Shown here one piece after another: positions 43,306 to 52,092 of a stretch of 64,000 nucleotides of DNA. The stretch covers positions 434,001 through 498,000 of the forward strand of contig NZ_CANKWO010000001.1 in assembly GCF_947487515.1 (NCBI RefSeq), written 5' to 3'. The position numbers and the translations under genes are program-made. This DNA is from an uncultured Litoreibacter sp. (GTDB lineage Bacteria; Pseudomonadota; Alphaproteobacteria; Rhodobacterales; Rhodobacteraceae). Position 1 is the first letter of the stretch; each line of letters starts with the position of its first letter. Below the pieces are notes generated by a model. That model worked only from the letters and a program-made list of their open reading frames with translations. It did not search any database and was not told the origin of the DNA.

Positions 43306-43952
43306 TCGTTGTCCCCCTCACCAGCCCCTGCGCCCAAACGGCGCGATGCCTCGGTCGCGGGGGCATAGGTCAGTTGCGCATAGGCCGTCAGCCGCGCCCA
43401 AGAGGCGGAAGAGACGATGCCGCGTTGAGCAGGAAACTTGGGCAGACCCCGAGGAGGTGCTTGGCATTTGCAGGTCAGCTTGGGGGCAATTCCATCTTCC
43501 ATTTGCCCGCTCGCCTCATTGGGAAAAACGCTGAAACCATCAGTGCTAACTGAGCGGTCCCCCCACGCCACGCAAACGGGGGTAGACAGCCGCACAGCCG
43601 CCCAAGCCGCAAACGGCACGACAAGAAGCGGATGCGCCACCTGTTCCAAGGTGAACGTCTCCCCTCCCTGTAGTCGCGCCGCACAATCGCTGATGGCTGC
43701 TCCACTCGCCAAAGGGCAAAGCACCCCGTCGGCCGCGCGCCAAATCCCGTCCAACGACGTCGGCGCCAATTGTGCAGGCGATTTGCGCGTATTTAGATCC
43801 AGCACATCTGCAAAAGCCCCTGCCCCCGAAAACCCGAAGGACGTCAACCAGCGCAGGGCCTTTCCCGCCTCTTCGGACATGCCCCATGACAGCCCAGCTC
43901 CGCGCGCCGCACGCTTGGCAAGGGCATCAATTTCGTTCAAGGAATAGGTCAT
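43302..43952 (-). CDS. DUF3726-like protein
   Basis: MTYSLNEIDALAKRAARGAGLSWGMSEEAGKALRWL; ATGA overlap with upstream gene. Confidence 0.65.
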   Translation of the reverse strand: MTYSLNEIDALAKRAARGAGLSWGMSEEAGKALRWLTSFGFSGAGAFADVLDLNTRKSPAQLAPTSLDGIWRAADGVLCPLASGAAISDCAARLQGGETFTLEQVAHPLLVVPFAAWAAVRLSTPVCVAWGDRSVSTDGFSVFPNEASGQMEDGIAPKLTCKCQAPPRGLPKFPAQRGIVSSASWARLTAYAQLTYAPATEASRRLGAGAGEGDND

Positions 43953-45649
43953 GCGCCCCTCGCGTCCAGTGGCGGATAGACCCAATCATCTGCGTTGCGG
44001 ACGCATAATTCCTCGGGGTATGGCGCGTTCCCGAACAAACAGATACGCACCCAGCGATCCGACCTAGGGTCAAAATGCGTCGCCCCGAAAAACGATAACT
44101 TGCACCGCAACATGTCGATCGGCAGCAGCGCGGCCGAGATGGTATTGTCGCGGATTTCCGCATAGGGCGCGCGGTCAACGATCTGGGTGCGGCGCACCAT
44201 GTGGCGATGGGCAGGATGGGCCCGCAGAAACTCTGCCAAAGAGGTATCCGCGCCCCATTCGCGCAAAGCATCAAACAAAGCGCTGGCATCACGACCCGGC
44301 GCCAAAGGTTGCTCATAGGGGGCGATTGGCTCGCTGAAGCGTTCGCCCAAACGCGGTTCCAGCTTTTCTTCGGAGACATACCATGCCCGCGCGCAGCAGG
44401 CCTTATCGGCCCAATCGATAGTCATGGCCCACGCATAGTCCCGCGCAAGGATATCGCGCAGCGCCCCCACAGTCATTGCGCCATCGATACTGACCGGCCC
44501 GACCTCATCGTCCGACATTTGCGCGCAAAGGTCATCCACCAAGGCGCCGTAGGGCTCCAACATCACAGAGGCCAAACATTCTTGCGCATCAATCCCAAGT
44601 TGCGCAGCCGCCCAATCAAACAAGCCGTCCCACGGGTGATCTTGCGACAAATCTGCCCTCTCCAGATGCCGCGACAGTCGCGCCAAATCACCTCGAAGGG
44701 CCGTCAGCTTGTCAATTTGGATCGGATGCGCCGACTGCCATTGATCCGCCGATAGGATCACCCGCGCAACCAAATCCTGAAACATCGCCACCTCTTGGGA
44801 AGAGGCTTTTCGCACCGCCCTTACCCGTGCAAGCGCCGTCTCACGCGCGGCGATCCAATTGTGAAACAACGTCGGATGGTTCAGCAAGAACGGGGCCATG
44901 CCAAGGCCGGTGGAATTGCCAATGCCAATGCTGCGGGCAATTGAGCGGTCCAGCTGCACCGCCGCATCCCCGCCCCGCATTTGGGCCATATGTTGCACAA
45001 GGTCGCGCACGAAAGCCCGCGTCAAAAACACCGATAGCATTTCGATCTGGAACGGGGCTGCGAACTCGGGCCGCGCAGCTGTGGCTTCGCGGTCCGCGGC
45101 ACCTAGTTTGCCAGACCCGTATACCGCCGTGGTGCGCATCAAATAGCCGACCTGTGCAATCATCGCCTGATCCGGTTGCTGCCCCTGCGCCAACCGCGAC
45201 ACCACATGTTCCCACAACCGCACCGAGCGGTTGGCGCGGGACACCGAGAGTTCTGACCGACGCACCCGCCCAGCTTCCTGCACGGGAATATTTTGACGCA
45301 AACGTTCAATGTCGTCTTGTGTGGGAACCCCGTCAAACAGGGTAAATGTGCTGTCCCAAGCCTGCGCAATCACGCGGTCAGACCGCTGATCTGCGGGCAA
45401 ATCATGTGCGAAGGCCACAAGCGAATAGCTTCGCTCGGGCGTATGCGCACAATAGACCGCATGCCCAACCCCGCGTGCATCCACCGCAAATTCGGGGCGT
45501 GTGAAGGTCCACCCCTGTGCCGCCATTCGGCGGGTGAGAATACGCATGAAGGACAGACGTGACTGATGAAACGAGCCCAACCTCTCTAGCCGCATGACCG
45601 TGTTCGGGTCGCGCAGCGCAAATGTTTTGCGAGGGTGTTGCTGTGCCAT
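43949..45649 (-). CDS. Uncharacterised 566-aa protein
   Basis: Long ORF with good coding character (MAQQHPRKTFALRDPNTVMRLERLGSFHQSRLSFMRIL), co-oriented with M19 and DUF3726 genes; no function recognised. Confidence 0.8.
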   Translation of the reverse strand: MAQQHPRKTFALRDPNTVMRLERLGSFHQSRLSFMRILTRRMAAQGWTFTRPEFAVDARGVGHAVYCAHTPERSYSLVAFAHDLPADQRSDRVIAQAWDSTFTLFDGVPTQDDIERLRQNIPVQEAGRVRRSELSVSRANRSVRLWEHVVSRLAQGQQPDQAMIAQVGYLMRTTAVYGSGKLGAADREATAARPEFAAPFQIEMLSVFLTRAFVRDLVQHMAQMRGGDAAVQLDRSIARSIGIGNSTGLGMAPFLLNHPTLFHNWIAARETALARVRAVRKASSQEVAMFQDLVARVILSADQWQSAHPIQIDKLTALRGDLARLSRHLERADLSQDHPWDGLFDWAAAQLGIDAQECLASVMLEPYGALVDDLCAQMSDDEVGPVSIDGAMTVGALRDILARDYAWAMTIDWADKACCARAWYVSEEKLEPRLGERFSEPIAPYEQPLAPGRDASALFDALREWGADTSLAEFLRAHPAHRHMVRRTQIVDRAPYAEIRDNTISAALLPIDMLRCKLSFFGATHFDPRSDRWVRICLFGNAPYPEELCVRNADDWVYPPLDARGA

Positions 45650-45681
45650 CTCTGCGCCCTTTCTCCCGAGATCGAGGTTTT

Positions 45682-46653
45682 CTACATGGGCCGGAAGCCC
45701 TCAGCGTAGAAGCGATGCCAATTGTCTCCCATAATGCCCGCGACCTCTTGAGGGGCCATACCGACCTTCCGCAACCCTGCTTCTAGGGTGTCAAAATCGC
45801 GATTGTCGCGGAACCAACTGGGCATCGGCGGAAACCCCGGGGCCGCCGCCGAGCCTTCGCCGAAGTCCATTTCCTTGCTCCAGCGCCCGACCCGCATCCA
45901 TTCGACAACGCGATCGGGTTGATCCTGACACAGGTCCGAGCCAATCCCCAAATTCTGGGTCCCAAACTTATCAGCGGTGCGCGCGATCATCTCGCAAAAA
46001 CTATCAAGCGTGCAGTCCGATTTGCCCTTCAGGTGGTGAGGGTAGATCGAAAACCCAAGCATGCCGCCATTTTGTGTCACCGCGCGGATCACGTCGTCTT
46101 TTTTGTTGCGCAGCGCCGGAGACCAGTCGTGAGGGTTGGCATGGGTTATGGCGATTGGGCGCTGAGATATATCCGCCGCCTCTATGGTCGAGCGATCCGC
46201 AGAATGGCTCATATCCACCACCAACCCCACACGGTTCATTTCCCCGATGACTTGCTTTCCCATACGGGTAATTCCGGTGTCCTCAGCCTCGTAACAACCT
46301 GTCGCCAACAAGGATTGATTGTTATATGTCAACTGCATAAAGCGCACACCTAATGTATGAACGATCTCTACCAGTCCGATGTCATCCTCGATGGGGCTGG
46401 GGTTTTGGAAGCCGAAGAAAATCGCTGTCCGCCCCGTTTCCTTCGCCAAACCAACATCGCTGGCCCATTGCCCTTTCATGATCAAATCGGGGTATTGCTC
46501 GAACCAGCGGTTCCATTGCTCAAGGTTCAGAACCGTTTCGCGAAAGTTTTCGTGATACGCGATGGTTACATGCACTGCATCAACACCGCCCTCGCGCATC
46601 TGACGAAAGATTTTCTCGGACCAATTGGCATATTGAAGATTGTCGATACGCAT
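45682..46653 (-). CDS. M19-family (renal/membrane dipeptidase-like) metallohydrolase
   Basis: VVDMSHSADRSTIEAADISQRPIAITHANPHDWSPALRNKKDD; GIGSDLCQD; start MRIDNLQYANW at 46653. Confidence 0.85.
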   Translation of the reverse strand: MRIDNLQYANWSEKIFRQMREGGVDAVHVTIAYHENFRETVLNLEQWNRWFEQYPDLIMKGQWASDVGLAKETGRTAIFFGFQNPSPIEDDIGLVEIVHTLGVRFMQLTYNNQSLLATGCYEAEDTGITRMGKQVIGEMNRVGLVVDMSHSADRSTIEAADISQRPIAITHANPHDWSPALRNKKDDVIRAVTQNGGMLGFSIYPHHLKGKSDCTLDSFCEMIARTADKFGTQNLGIGSDLCQDQPDRVVEWMRVGRWSKEMDFGEGSAAAPGFPPMPSWFRDNRDFDTLEAGLRKVGMAPQEVAGIMGDNWHRFYAEGFRPM

Positions 46654-46769
46654 CAAGTCCCCCTCTTGGGTGCAGGGCTGGCGAACGGGAGGTGCGGCAT
46701 GGCTTGATCCTTCTACAGCTGCAAAACCTTGGGGCATATTCCGGCCCCGATCAAGCCCGCCCGTAACGG

Positions 46770-47222
46770 CTAGGCGTCTTTCAAACCCTGCAACACGATG
46801 TCGGAGCGCACCTGCGTCACATTGGGAAAGGGCAGCAGGCGTTGATGGATGAATTCCGCAAAAGATTTCAGGTCTCGGGTGACGACCATCAAAATGTAAT
46901 CCGCATCCCCTGACACCGAATAGGCGGCCTCTATCTCGCTGCTGGCCGCAACGAACGCGTTGAAATTGCTTGCGTTCGGGCCGCTATGAGACTGCAAATT
47001 GATCCGCACGACAGCCCGCATACCAAGCCCCAAGGCCTCATTGTTCAGCTTCGCACGATACCCCTGAATGACCCCGTTTTGCTCTAGCTTGTTTCGCCTG
47101 CGAGAGCATTGCGACGCAGAAAGCGCCACCTTCTCGGAGAGCTCGGCATTCGACAAGGCACCATCTCGCCCCAATGCGTTCAAAATCGCGACATCAAACT
47201 CATCAAGCTTTATCTCGGTCAT
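46770..47222 (-). CDS. Lrp/AsnC-family transcriptional regulator
   Basis: KLDEFDVAILNALGRDGALSNAELSEKVALSASQCSRRRNKLEQNGVIQGY. Confidence 0.95.
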   Translation of the reverse strand: MTEIKLDEFDVAILNALGRDGALSNAELSEKVALSASQCSRRRNKLEQNGVIQGYRAKLNNEALGLGMRAVVRINLQSHSGPNASNFNAFVAASSEIEAAYSVSGDADYILMVVTRDLKSFAEFIHQRLLPFPNVTQVRSDIVLQGLKDA

Positions 47223-47342
47223 ATTTCACCCCATTCATGCAATATTCACGCATATCTTGGGCAAAATGCGGCCAAGTTGCAACCAACATGCATGAGCGCT
47301 GCCCTACCCTTTGCATAACAGGGTTTTATTGAAGGAGTCCCC

Positions 47343-48446
47343 ATGGGGCCGTTTCCACATGACGCGCAGCGCGCAACGATCACAGATGCCAATCCAGCAG
47401 GCACCGACGGGTTTGAATTTGTTGAATTCGCCCATCCCAACCCCGATGAATTGCGCAGCCTGTTTGCATCCATGGGCTACACCCATGTGGCAAACCACAA
47501 AACCAAATCGGTCGAGATATGGCAGCAAGGCGACATCACCTATGTGCTCAACGCCGAGCCGAAGACCCATGCCGCCGCCTTTATCGAGAAACACGGGCCC
47601 TGCTGCCCGTCCATGGCGTGGCGGGTCGTCGATGCACAGCACGCCTTCGACTACGCCATCAGCAAAGGGGCCGAGGCCTATGAAGGTGACGGCAAGTTGA
47701 TGGATGTGCCCGCCATTGTCGGCATCGGCGGGTCCTTGATCTACTTCATCGACCAATACTATGAGGCCAGCCCCTACAACGCGGAATTCAACTGGATCAC
47801 CAACGCACATCCCGCAGGCGTCGGCTTTCACTACCTCGACCATCTGACGCATAACGTTTTCAAAGGAAACATGGACAAATGGTTCCAGTTTTACGGCAAG
47901 CTGTTCAACTTCCGCGAAATTCGCTTCTTTGACATCGAAGGAAAATTCACCGGCCTCATGTCGCGCGCTTTGACCTCGCCGTGCGGGCGCATTCGCATCC
48001 CAATCAACGAGGATCGCGGCGAGACGGGCCAGATCGTCAACTACCTGAAAAAGTATAATGGCGAAGGCATCCAACACATCGCGGTTGGCGCCCATGACAT
48101 TTACGCCGCCACAGACCAGATCGCCGAGAATGGTGTGAAGTTCATGCCCGGCCCTCCAGAGGCCTATTACGCCCTATCCAGCCAACGCGTCGTAGGCCAT
48201 GCCGAACCCTTGGATCGCATGAAAAAACATGGCATTTTGATAGATGGCGAAGGCGTGTTGGACGGCGGCGAGACCAAAATCCTGCTGCAGATCTTCTCAA
48301 AAACCGTCATCGGGCCGATCTTCTTCGAGTTCATCCAGCGCAAAGGCGACGACGGATTTGGCGAGGGCAATTTCAAGGCCTTGTTTGAATCCATCGAAGC
48401 CGAAGAAATCGCCAATGGCGACTATGGAGATGTCGAAACTGCATAA
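47343..48446 (+). CDS. hppD: 4-hydroxyphenylpyruvate dioxygenase
   Basis: VGFHYLDHLTHNV...GEGIQHIAVGAHDIYAATDQI...GPIFFEFIQRKGDDGFGEGNFKALFESIE. Confidence 0.97.
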   Translation: MGPFPHDAQRATITDANPAGTDGFEFVEFAHPNPDELRSLFASMGYTHVANHKTKSVEIWQQGDITYVLNAEPKTHAAAFIEKHGPCCPSMAWRVVDAQHAFDYAISKGAEAYEGDGKLMDVPAIVGIGGSLIYFIDQYYEASPYNAEFNWITNAHPAGVGFHYLDHLTHNVFKGNMDKWFQFYGKLFNFREIRFFDIEGKFTGLMSRALTSPCGRIRIPINEDRGETGQIVNYLKKYNGEGIQHIAVGAHDIYAATDQIAENGVKFMPGPPEAYYALSSQRVVGHAEPLDRMKKHGILIDGEGVLDGGETKILLQIFSKTVIGPIFFEFIQRKGDDGFGEGNFKALFESIEAEEIANGDYGDVETA

Positions 48447-48455
48447 CGATAGGGC

Positions 48456-49070
48456 TTATTCTGGATGGGCGGCGACGAAGGCAGGAACCCTTTGCGCCGC
48501 CCTTTCTGCGGCACATATTCGCGGGCAATCATCATAAAGAACCCCCCATCGGTTGGCATTATAGAGCTGCGGGATGAGACAAATATCCGCCAAAGACGGG
48601 CGTGCGCCTGTGCAAAAAAGCCCCTGCCCGAAGCCCTTAGACAAAGCCTCAAATGCCAATAGACCGGGCCGGATAAACCGTTGCATCCATTGACGTCGCG
48701 CAGGGTCTTGGCCCCCCGTTGCCTCCTGCACCACTGACAAATTGCACACCGGATGCACATCGACCGCCAAACCATAGGCCAGCGCGCGAACCTTCGCCCT
48801 TTGCAAGGGCTCATCTGGCAAAAGCCCCAAACTGCGGGTCGCATCAAGGTATTCAATGATCGCAAGAGACTGCGTCAACCGGTGCCCGTCAATTTCCAGA
48901 ACCGGCACCAACCCTTGCGGGTTCCGCTCCATATGGGCGGGTGATTTGTGGTCTTTTTTCAACAAGTTGACCGTTTCTACGCGGTACTTTACCCCCGCCA
49001 ATCCAAGCGCGATGCGCACGCGGTAACTGGCCGACGACTTGGGATAATCCCATAAAACAACGTCAGTCAT
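48456..49070 (-). CDS. maiA: Maleylacetoacetate isomerase
   Basis: LWDYPKSSASYRVRIALGLAGVKYRVETVNLLK...NPQGLVPVLEIDG. Confidence 0.93.
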   Translation of the reverse strand: MTDVVLWDYPKSSASYRVRIALGLAGVKYRVETVNLLKKDHKSPAHMERNPQGLVPVLEIDGHRLTQSLAIIEYLDATRSLGLLPDEPLQRAKVRALAYGLAVDVHPVCNLSVVQEATGGQDPARRQWMQRFIRPGLLAFEALSKGFGQGLFCTGARPSLADICLIPQLYNANRWGVLYDDCPRICAAERAAQRVPAFVAAHPE

Positions 49071-49382
49071 CCACGTGATCCTTTACAGCGCATCGGCCTC
49101 AGCACACCAAGGCCAGCGAAAACTGAGCGGATCGAAACCTCTGGCGGATTGGTGCGCAACACGAAGACATTCAATCCAATCGGCGGAGAATTCAGGCTGA
49201 TCTCGGTCAACTCGAAGCCCTCCCTTTATCGGGTTGTTAAACACGTAGCCTGCCACAACATCCAAGGTGATGAGCATCATCATCGCCACTAAGGTGACGC
49301 CGCCGCCAACCCCATAAACCGCACGAATGCAGGCAAAACTTGACGACATGGCCCACACCTGCGGTATCGCTTGCGGCTTCAC
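49067..49382 (-). pseudogene. TRAP transporter remnant: DctQ N-terminus joined (frameshift plus deletion) to a DctM C-terminal segment
   Basis: Frame 1: MSSSFACIRAVYGVGGGVTLVAMMMLITLDVVAGYVFNNPIKGG (DctQ-like); shifted frame: FELTEISLNSPPIGLNVFVLRTNPPEVSIRSVFAG (DctM C-terminal signature), ending TGA that overlaps the maiA ATG. Confidence 0.7.
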
Positions 49383-49388
49383 GACGGG

Positions 49389-49541
49389 TTATTCCGCAGC
49401 TTGTGCGCGCAAGTCAGCCAAATCATCCCATCGGTCGCCATTCCTCACCAGTTCTTCGGCAAAGGCCGCGCCGGACGTCAGGGAATAAGCAAAGGCAGCG
49501 CTGCCCAAAAAGCGGGTCATGGATGAGTTTTGATGTGTCAT
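49389..49541 (-). CDS. Short exported peptide; possibly truncated DctP remnant
   Basis: MTHQNSSMTRFLGSAAFAYSLTSGAAFAEELVRNGDRWDDLADLRAQAAE with signal peptide and strong RBS (GGGAGGAAAAT-ATG). Confidence 0.45.
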   Translation of the reverse strand: MTHQNSSMTRFLGSAAFAYSLTSGAAFAEELVRNGDRWDDLADLRAQAAE

Positions 49542-49591
49542 ATTTTCCTCCCAGAAAATGTCGCCACTTGGGATCTCCAAGCAGAAAATTC

Positions 49592-49633
49592 AGTTTCATT
49601 TGAAACTTAATTCAGGTTAGTTTCAGATGAAAC
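49592..49633. promoter_or_regulatory. Tandem palindromes GTTTCA-N2-TGAAAC (candidate MarR operator)
   Basis: AGTTTCATTTGAAACT (49592-49607) and GTTTCAGATGAAAC (49620-49633), centres 27 bp apart, upstream of MarR gene and of TRAP remnant. Confidence 0.65.
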
Positions 49634-49747
49634 AATGTCAACATCAATTTTCCACGTCCATGAAATTGCTTTAAAGCTCTTGAAAAATAAGGCAGTTAAT
49701 CAGAACACCTTGAAGCACTCCCGCTTTGATGCAACCTCGGATTCCGC

Positions 49748-50185
49748 ATGCCCCTGCAGCTAAACGCCTTCCTCCCCTACCAGCTTCGCCGCACATATGC
49801 CGCGATCAACCACTGCCTGTCAGAGGTCTATGAGGGGCGATATGAACTTACTCAGCCGGAATGGCGGGTCATGGCGATTGTTGCTCGGGACATGGAAATC
49901 ACCAGCACTGACATCGCCGCGGCCGCCACCATCGACAAAGTCGCCGTCAGCCGTGCGGTCACCCGCCTTGAGGCCAAAAATCTTGTGGAACGCATCCCAA
50001 ACCAAAACGACGGGCGCAGCATGTTGCTGACCCTATCGCGCGAGGGCCAAGCGATTTACGACAAAATGTCCGCCGAGCTGCTCAAGGTAGAGGCACAATT
50101 GATGCAAGGCTTGAAACCAGAGGAGCGCGACGCGCTTTTGCGCCTTCTCGCGACACTTGAAGCCAACGCCAACACCATTGCATAG
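49748..50185 (+). CDS. MarR-family transcriptional regulator
   Basis: QPEWRVMAIVARDMEITSTDIAAAATIDKVAVSRAVTRLEAKNLVERIPNQNDGRSMLLTLS. Confidence 0.93.
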   Translation: MPLQLNAFLPYQLRRTYAAINHCLSEVYEGRYELTQPEWRVMAIVARDMEITSTDIAAAATIDKVAVSRAVTRLEAKNLVERIPNQNDGRSMLLTLSREGQAIYDKMSAELLKVEAQLMQGLKPEERDALLRLLATLEANANTIA

Positions 50186-50191
50186 CCCGCC

Positions 50192-50647
50192 TCAAGGTTG
50201 GGTTTTCGCGGCGTCCAACCCGCTGATCTGACGCAAGCAGCGCTTCAAAGCATCAATGTCAGCCGCCGGAATGTCGCGCGCAAGATATTGGTCAAAGCGG
50301 CTCGCCTCTTGGCGCAGGTCCCGATAGGCCCGTGTTCCGGTCTCCGTCAGCTTCAAGGCTTCTTGGCGGCGGTCTTTTTCATCTTCGGTTCGGGTTAAAA
50401 ACCGTTTGACCTCCAAGGCACTAACTGCGCGGCTGATCTTGGTTTTGTGGATTTGCGCGCGCTGGCAAATCTGCTTGGCGGTCATTTCCCCATATCGCCC
50501 GAGGTGAAACACCACCCGCCATTCGGTCTGCAGCATACCGTATTTGGCTTTATAGTAGGACTGGAACCCCAGACTGGACGCCTCGGCCGCTTGGTTCAGC
50601 AGATAGGGCAGAAAGTCCTGCAAATCGAATTCGTCATTTTTTGTCAT
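50192..50647 (-). CDS. MarR-family transcriptional regulator
   Basis: QTEWRVVFHLGRYGEMTAKQICQRAQIHKTKISRAVSALEVKRFLTRTEDEKDRRQEALKLT. Confidence 0.93.
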   Translation of the reverse strand: MTKNDEFDLQDFLPYLLNQAAEASSLGFQSYYKAKYGMLQTEWRVVFHLGRYGEMTAKQICQRAQIHKTKISRAVSALEVKRFLTRTEDEKDRRQEALKLTETGTRAYRDLRQEASRFDQYLARDIPAADIDALKRCLRQISGLDAAKTQP

Positions 50648-50665
50648 ATTTCACATTAGCCGTTG

Positions 50666-50685
50666 TTAGTTACAAAAGCAACTAA
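50666..50685. promoter_or_regulatory. Inverted repeat TTAGTTaC-AAAA-GcAACTAA (candidate MarR operator controlling hmgA)
   Basis: Lies between divergent marR (50647) and hmgA (50721). Confidence 0.55.
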
Positions 50686-50720
50686 TATTGAGGTTATCAA
50701 GAACTGAAAAGGATAGTTTG

Positions 50721-52082
50721 ATGAACACGGACGTTACTGCCCATGGCCTGCAAAGCGCCGCAACCCCCACTGGAACAACAGAAGGCTACATGCCAGGGTT
50801 TGGCAATGACTTCGAGACCGAGGCCTTGCCCGATGCCCTTCCCCAAGGCATGAACAGCCCGCAAAAGGTGAACTACGGCCTCTATGGCGAACAACTCAGC
50901 GGCACCGCCTTCACCGCCCCCAGCCATCAAAACGAACGGTCATGGTGCTACCGCATCCGCCCCTCGGTGAAGCACACCCACCGGTTCGAAAAGATCGACG
51001 TCCCCTATTGGAAGTCCGCCCCCCATGTGGACCCAGACCTTATCTCACTGGGGCAATACCGCTGGAACCCTGTCGCCCCTACCGAAGACGGCCTGACATG
51101 GATTACCGGCATGCGCACCATGACCACCGCGGGTGATGTAAACACCCAAGTCGGAATGGCCAGCCATGTCTACCTTGTGACCGACAGCATGGTTGACGCC
51201 TATTTCTATTCTGCCGACAGCGAGCTTCTGGTCGTCCCGCAAGAAGGTCGCTTGCGGTTTTGCACCGAGTTGGGTGCCATCGACATCGAACCGCAAGAAA
51301 TCGCGATTCTGCCGCGCGGGCTTGTCTACCGCGTAGAGGTCTTGGACGGCCCCGCACGCGGTTTTGTGTGCGAAAACTACGGCCAGAAGTTTGATCTACC
51401 GGGGCGTGGGCCAATTGGCGCCAATTGCATGGCCAACCGCCGCGACTTCAAAACCCCTGTTGCGGCCTTTGAAGACCGCGAAGTGCCCTCCACCGTGACG
51501 GTAAAATGGGCGGGGCAATTTCATGAGACCAAAATCGGACACTCGCCGTTGGATGTGGTCGCATGGCATGGCAATTACGCGCCCTGCAAATACGATCTAC
51601 GCACCTACTGCCCCGTCGGCGCCATCTTGTTCGACCACCCCGACCCTTCGATCTTCACCGTGCTGACCGCCCCCTCGGGTGTTGAGGGCACAGCGAACAT
51701 CGATTTCGTGCTGTTCCGCGACCGCTGGATGGTGGCCGAGGACACCTTTCGCCCGCCGTGGTATCATAAGAATGTCATGTCCGAGATGATGGGCAACATC
51801 CATGGCATCTACGACGCCAAGCCCGAGGGGTTCATTCCAGGCGGCATGTCGCTGCACAACATGATGATCCCGCATGGCCCAGATAAAGCCGCCTTTGAGG
51901 GCGCATCCAACGCCGAGCTTGGCCCCGAGTATCTGGCCAACACCATGTCCTTCATGTTCGAAACCCGCTTCCCGCAACATCTAACCCAATTTGCCGCCAA
52001 AGAGGCCCCCTTGCAGGACGACTACATCGATTGCTGGGCCGACCTTGAAAAGAAATTCGACGGCACCCCCGGCAAAAAGTGA
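50721..52082 (+). CDS. hmgA: Homogentisate 1,2-dioxygenase
   Basis: [46 protein letters not shown]. Confidence 0.98.
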   Translation: MNTDVTAHGLQSAATPTGTTEGYMPGFGNDFETEALPDALPQGMNSPQKVNYGLYGEQLSGTAFTAPSHQNERSWCYRIRPSVKHTHRFEKIDVPYWKSAPHVDPDLISLGQYRWNPVAPTEDGLTWITGMRTMTTAGDVNTQVGMASHVYLVTDSMVDAYFYSADSELLVVPQEGRLRFCTELGAIDIEPQEIAILPRGLVYRVEVLDGPARGFVCENYGQKFDLPGRGPIGANCMANRRDFKTPVAAFEDREVPSTVTVKWAGQFHETKIGHSPLDVVAWHGNYAPCKYDLRTYCPVGAILFDHPDPSIFTVLTAPSGVEGTANIDFVLFRDRWMVAEDTFRPPWYHKNVMSEMMGNIHGIYDAKPEGFIPGGMSLHNMMIPHGPDKAAFEGASNAELGPEYLANTMSFMFETRFPQHLTQFAAKEAPLQDDYIDCWADLEKKFDGTPGKK

Positions 52083-52092
52083 GATCACAAAC

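Noticed and set aside
47223-47342. Possible Lrp site (e.g. GTTGCAAC) upstream of hppD
   Set aside because: Short palindrome in a short intergenic region; too weak without comparative data
49083-49382. 99-aa ORF as a functional protein
   Set aside because: Only the N-terminal half is DctQ-like; the rest is out of frame relative to a DctM-like segment, so treated as pseudogene
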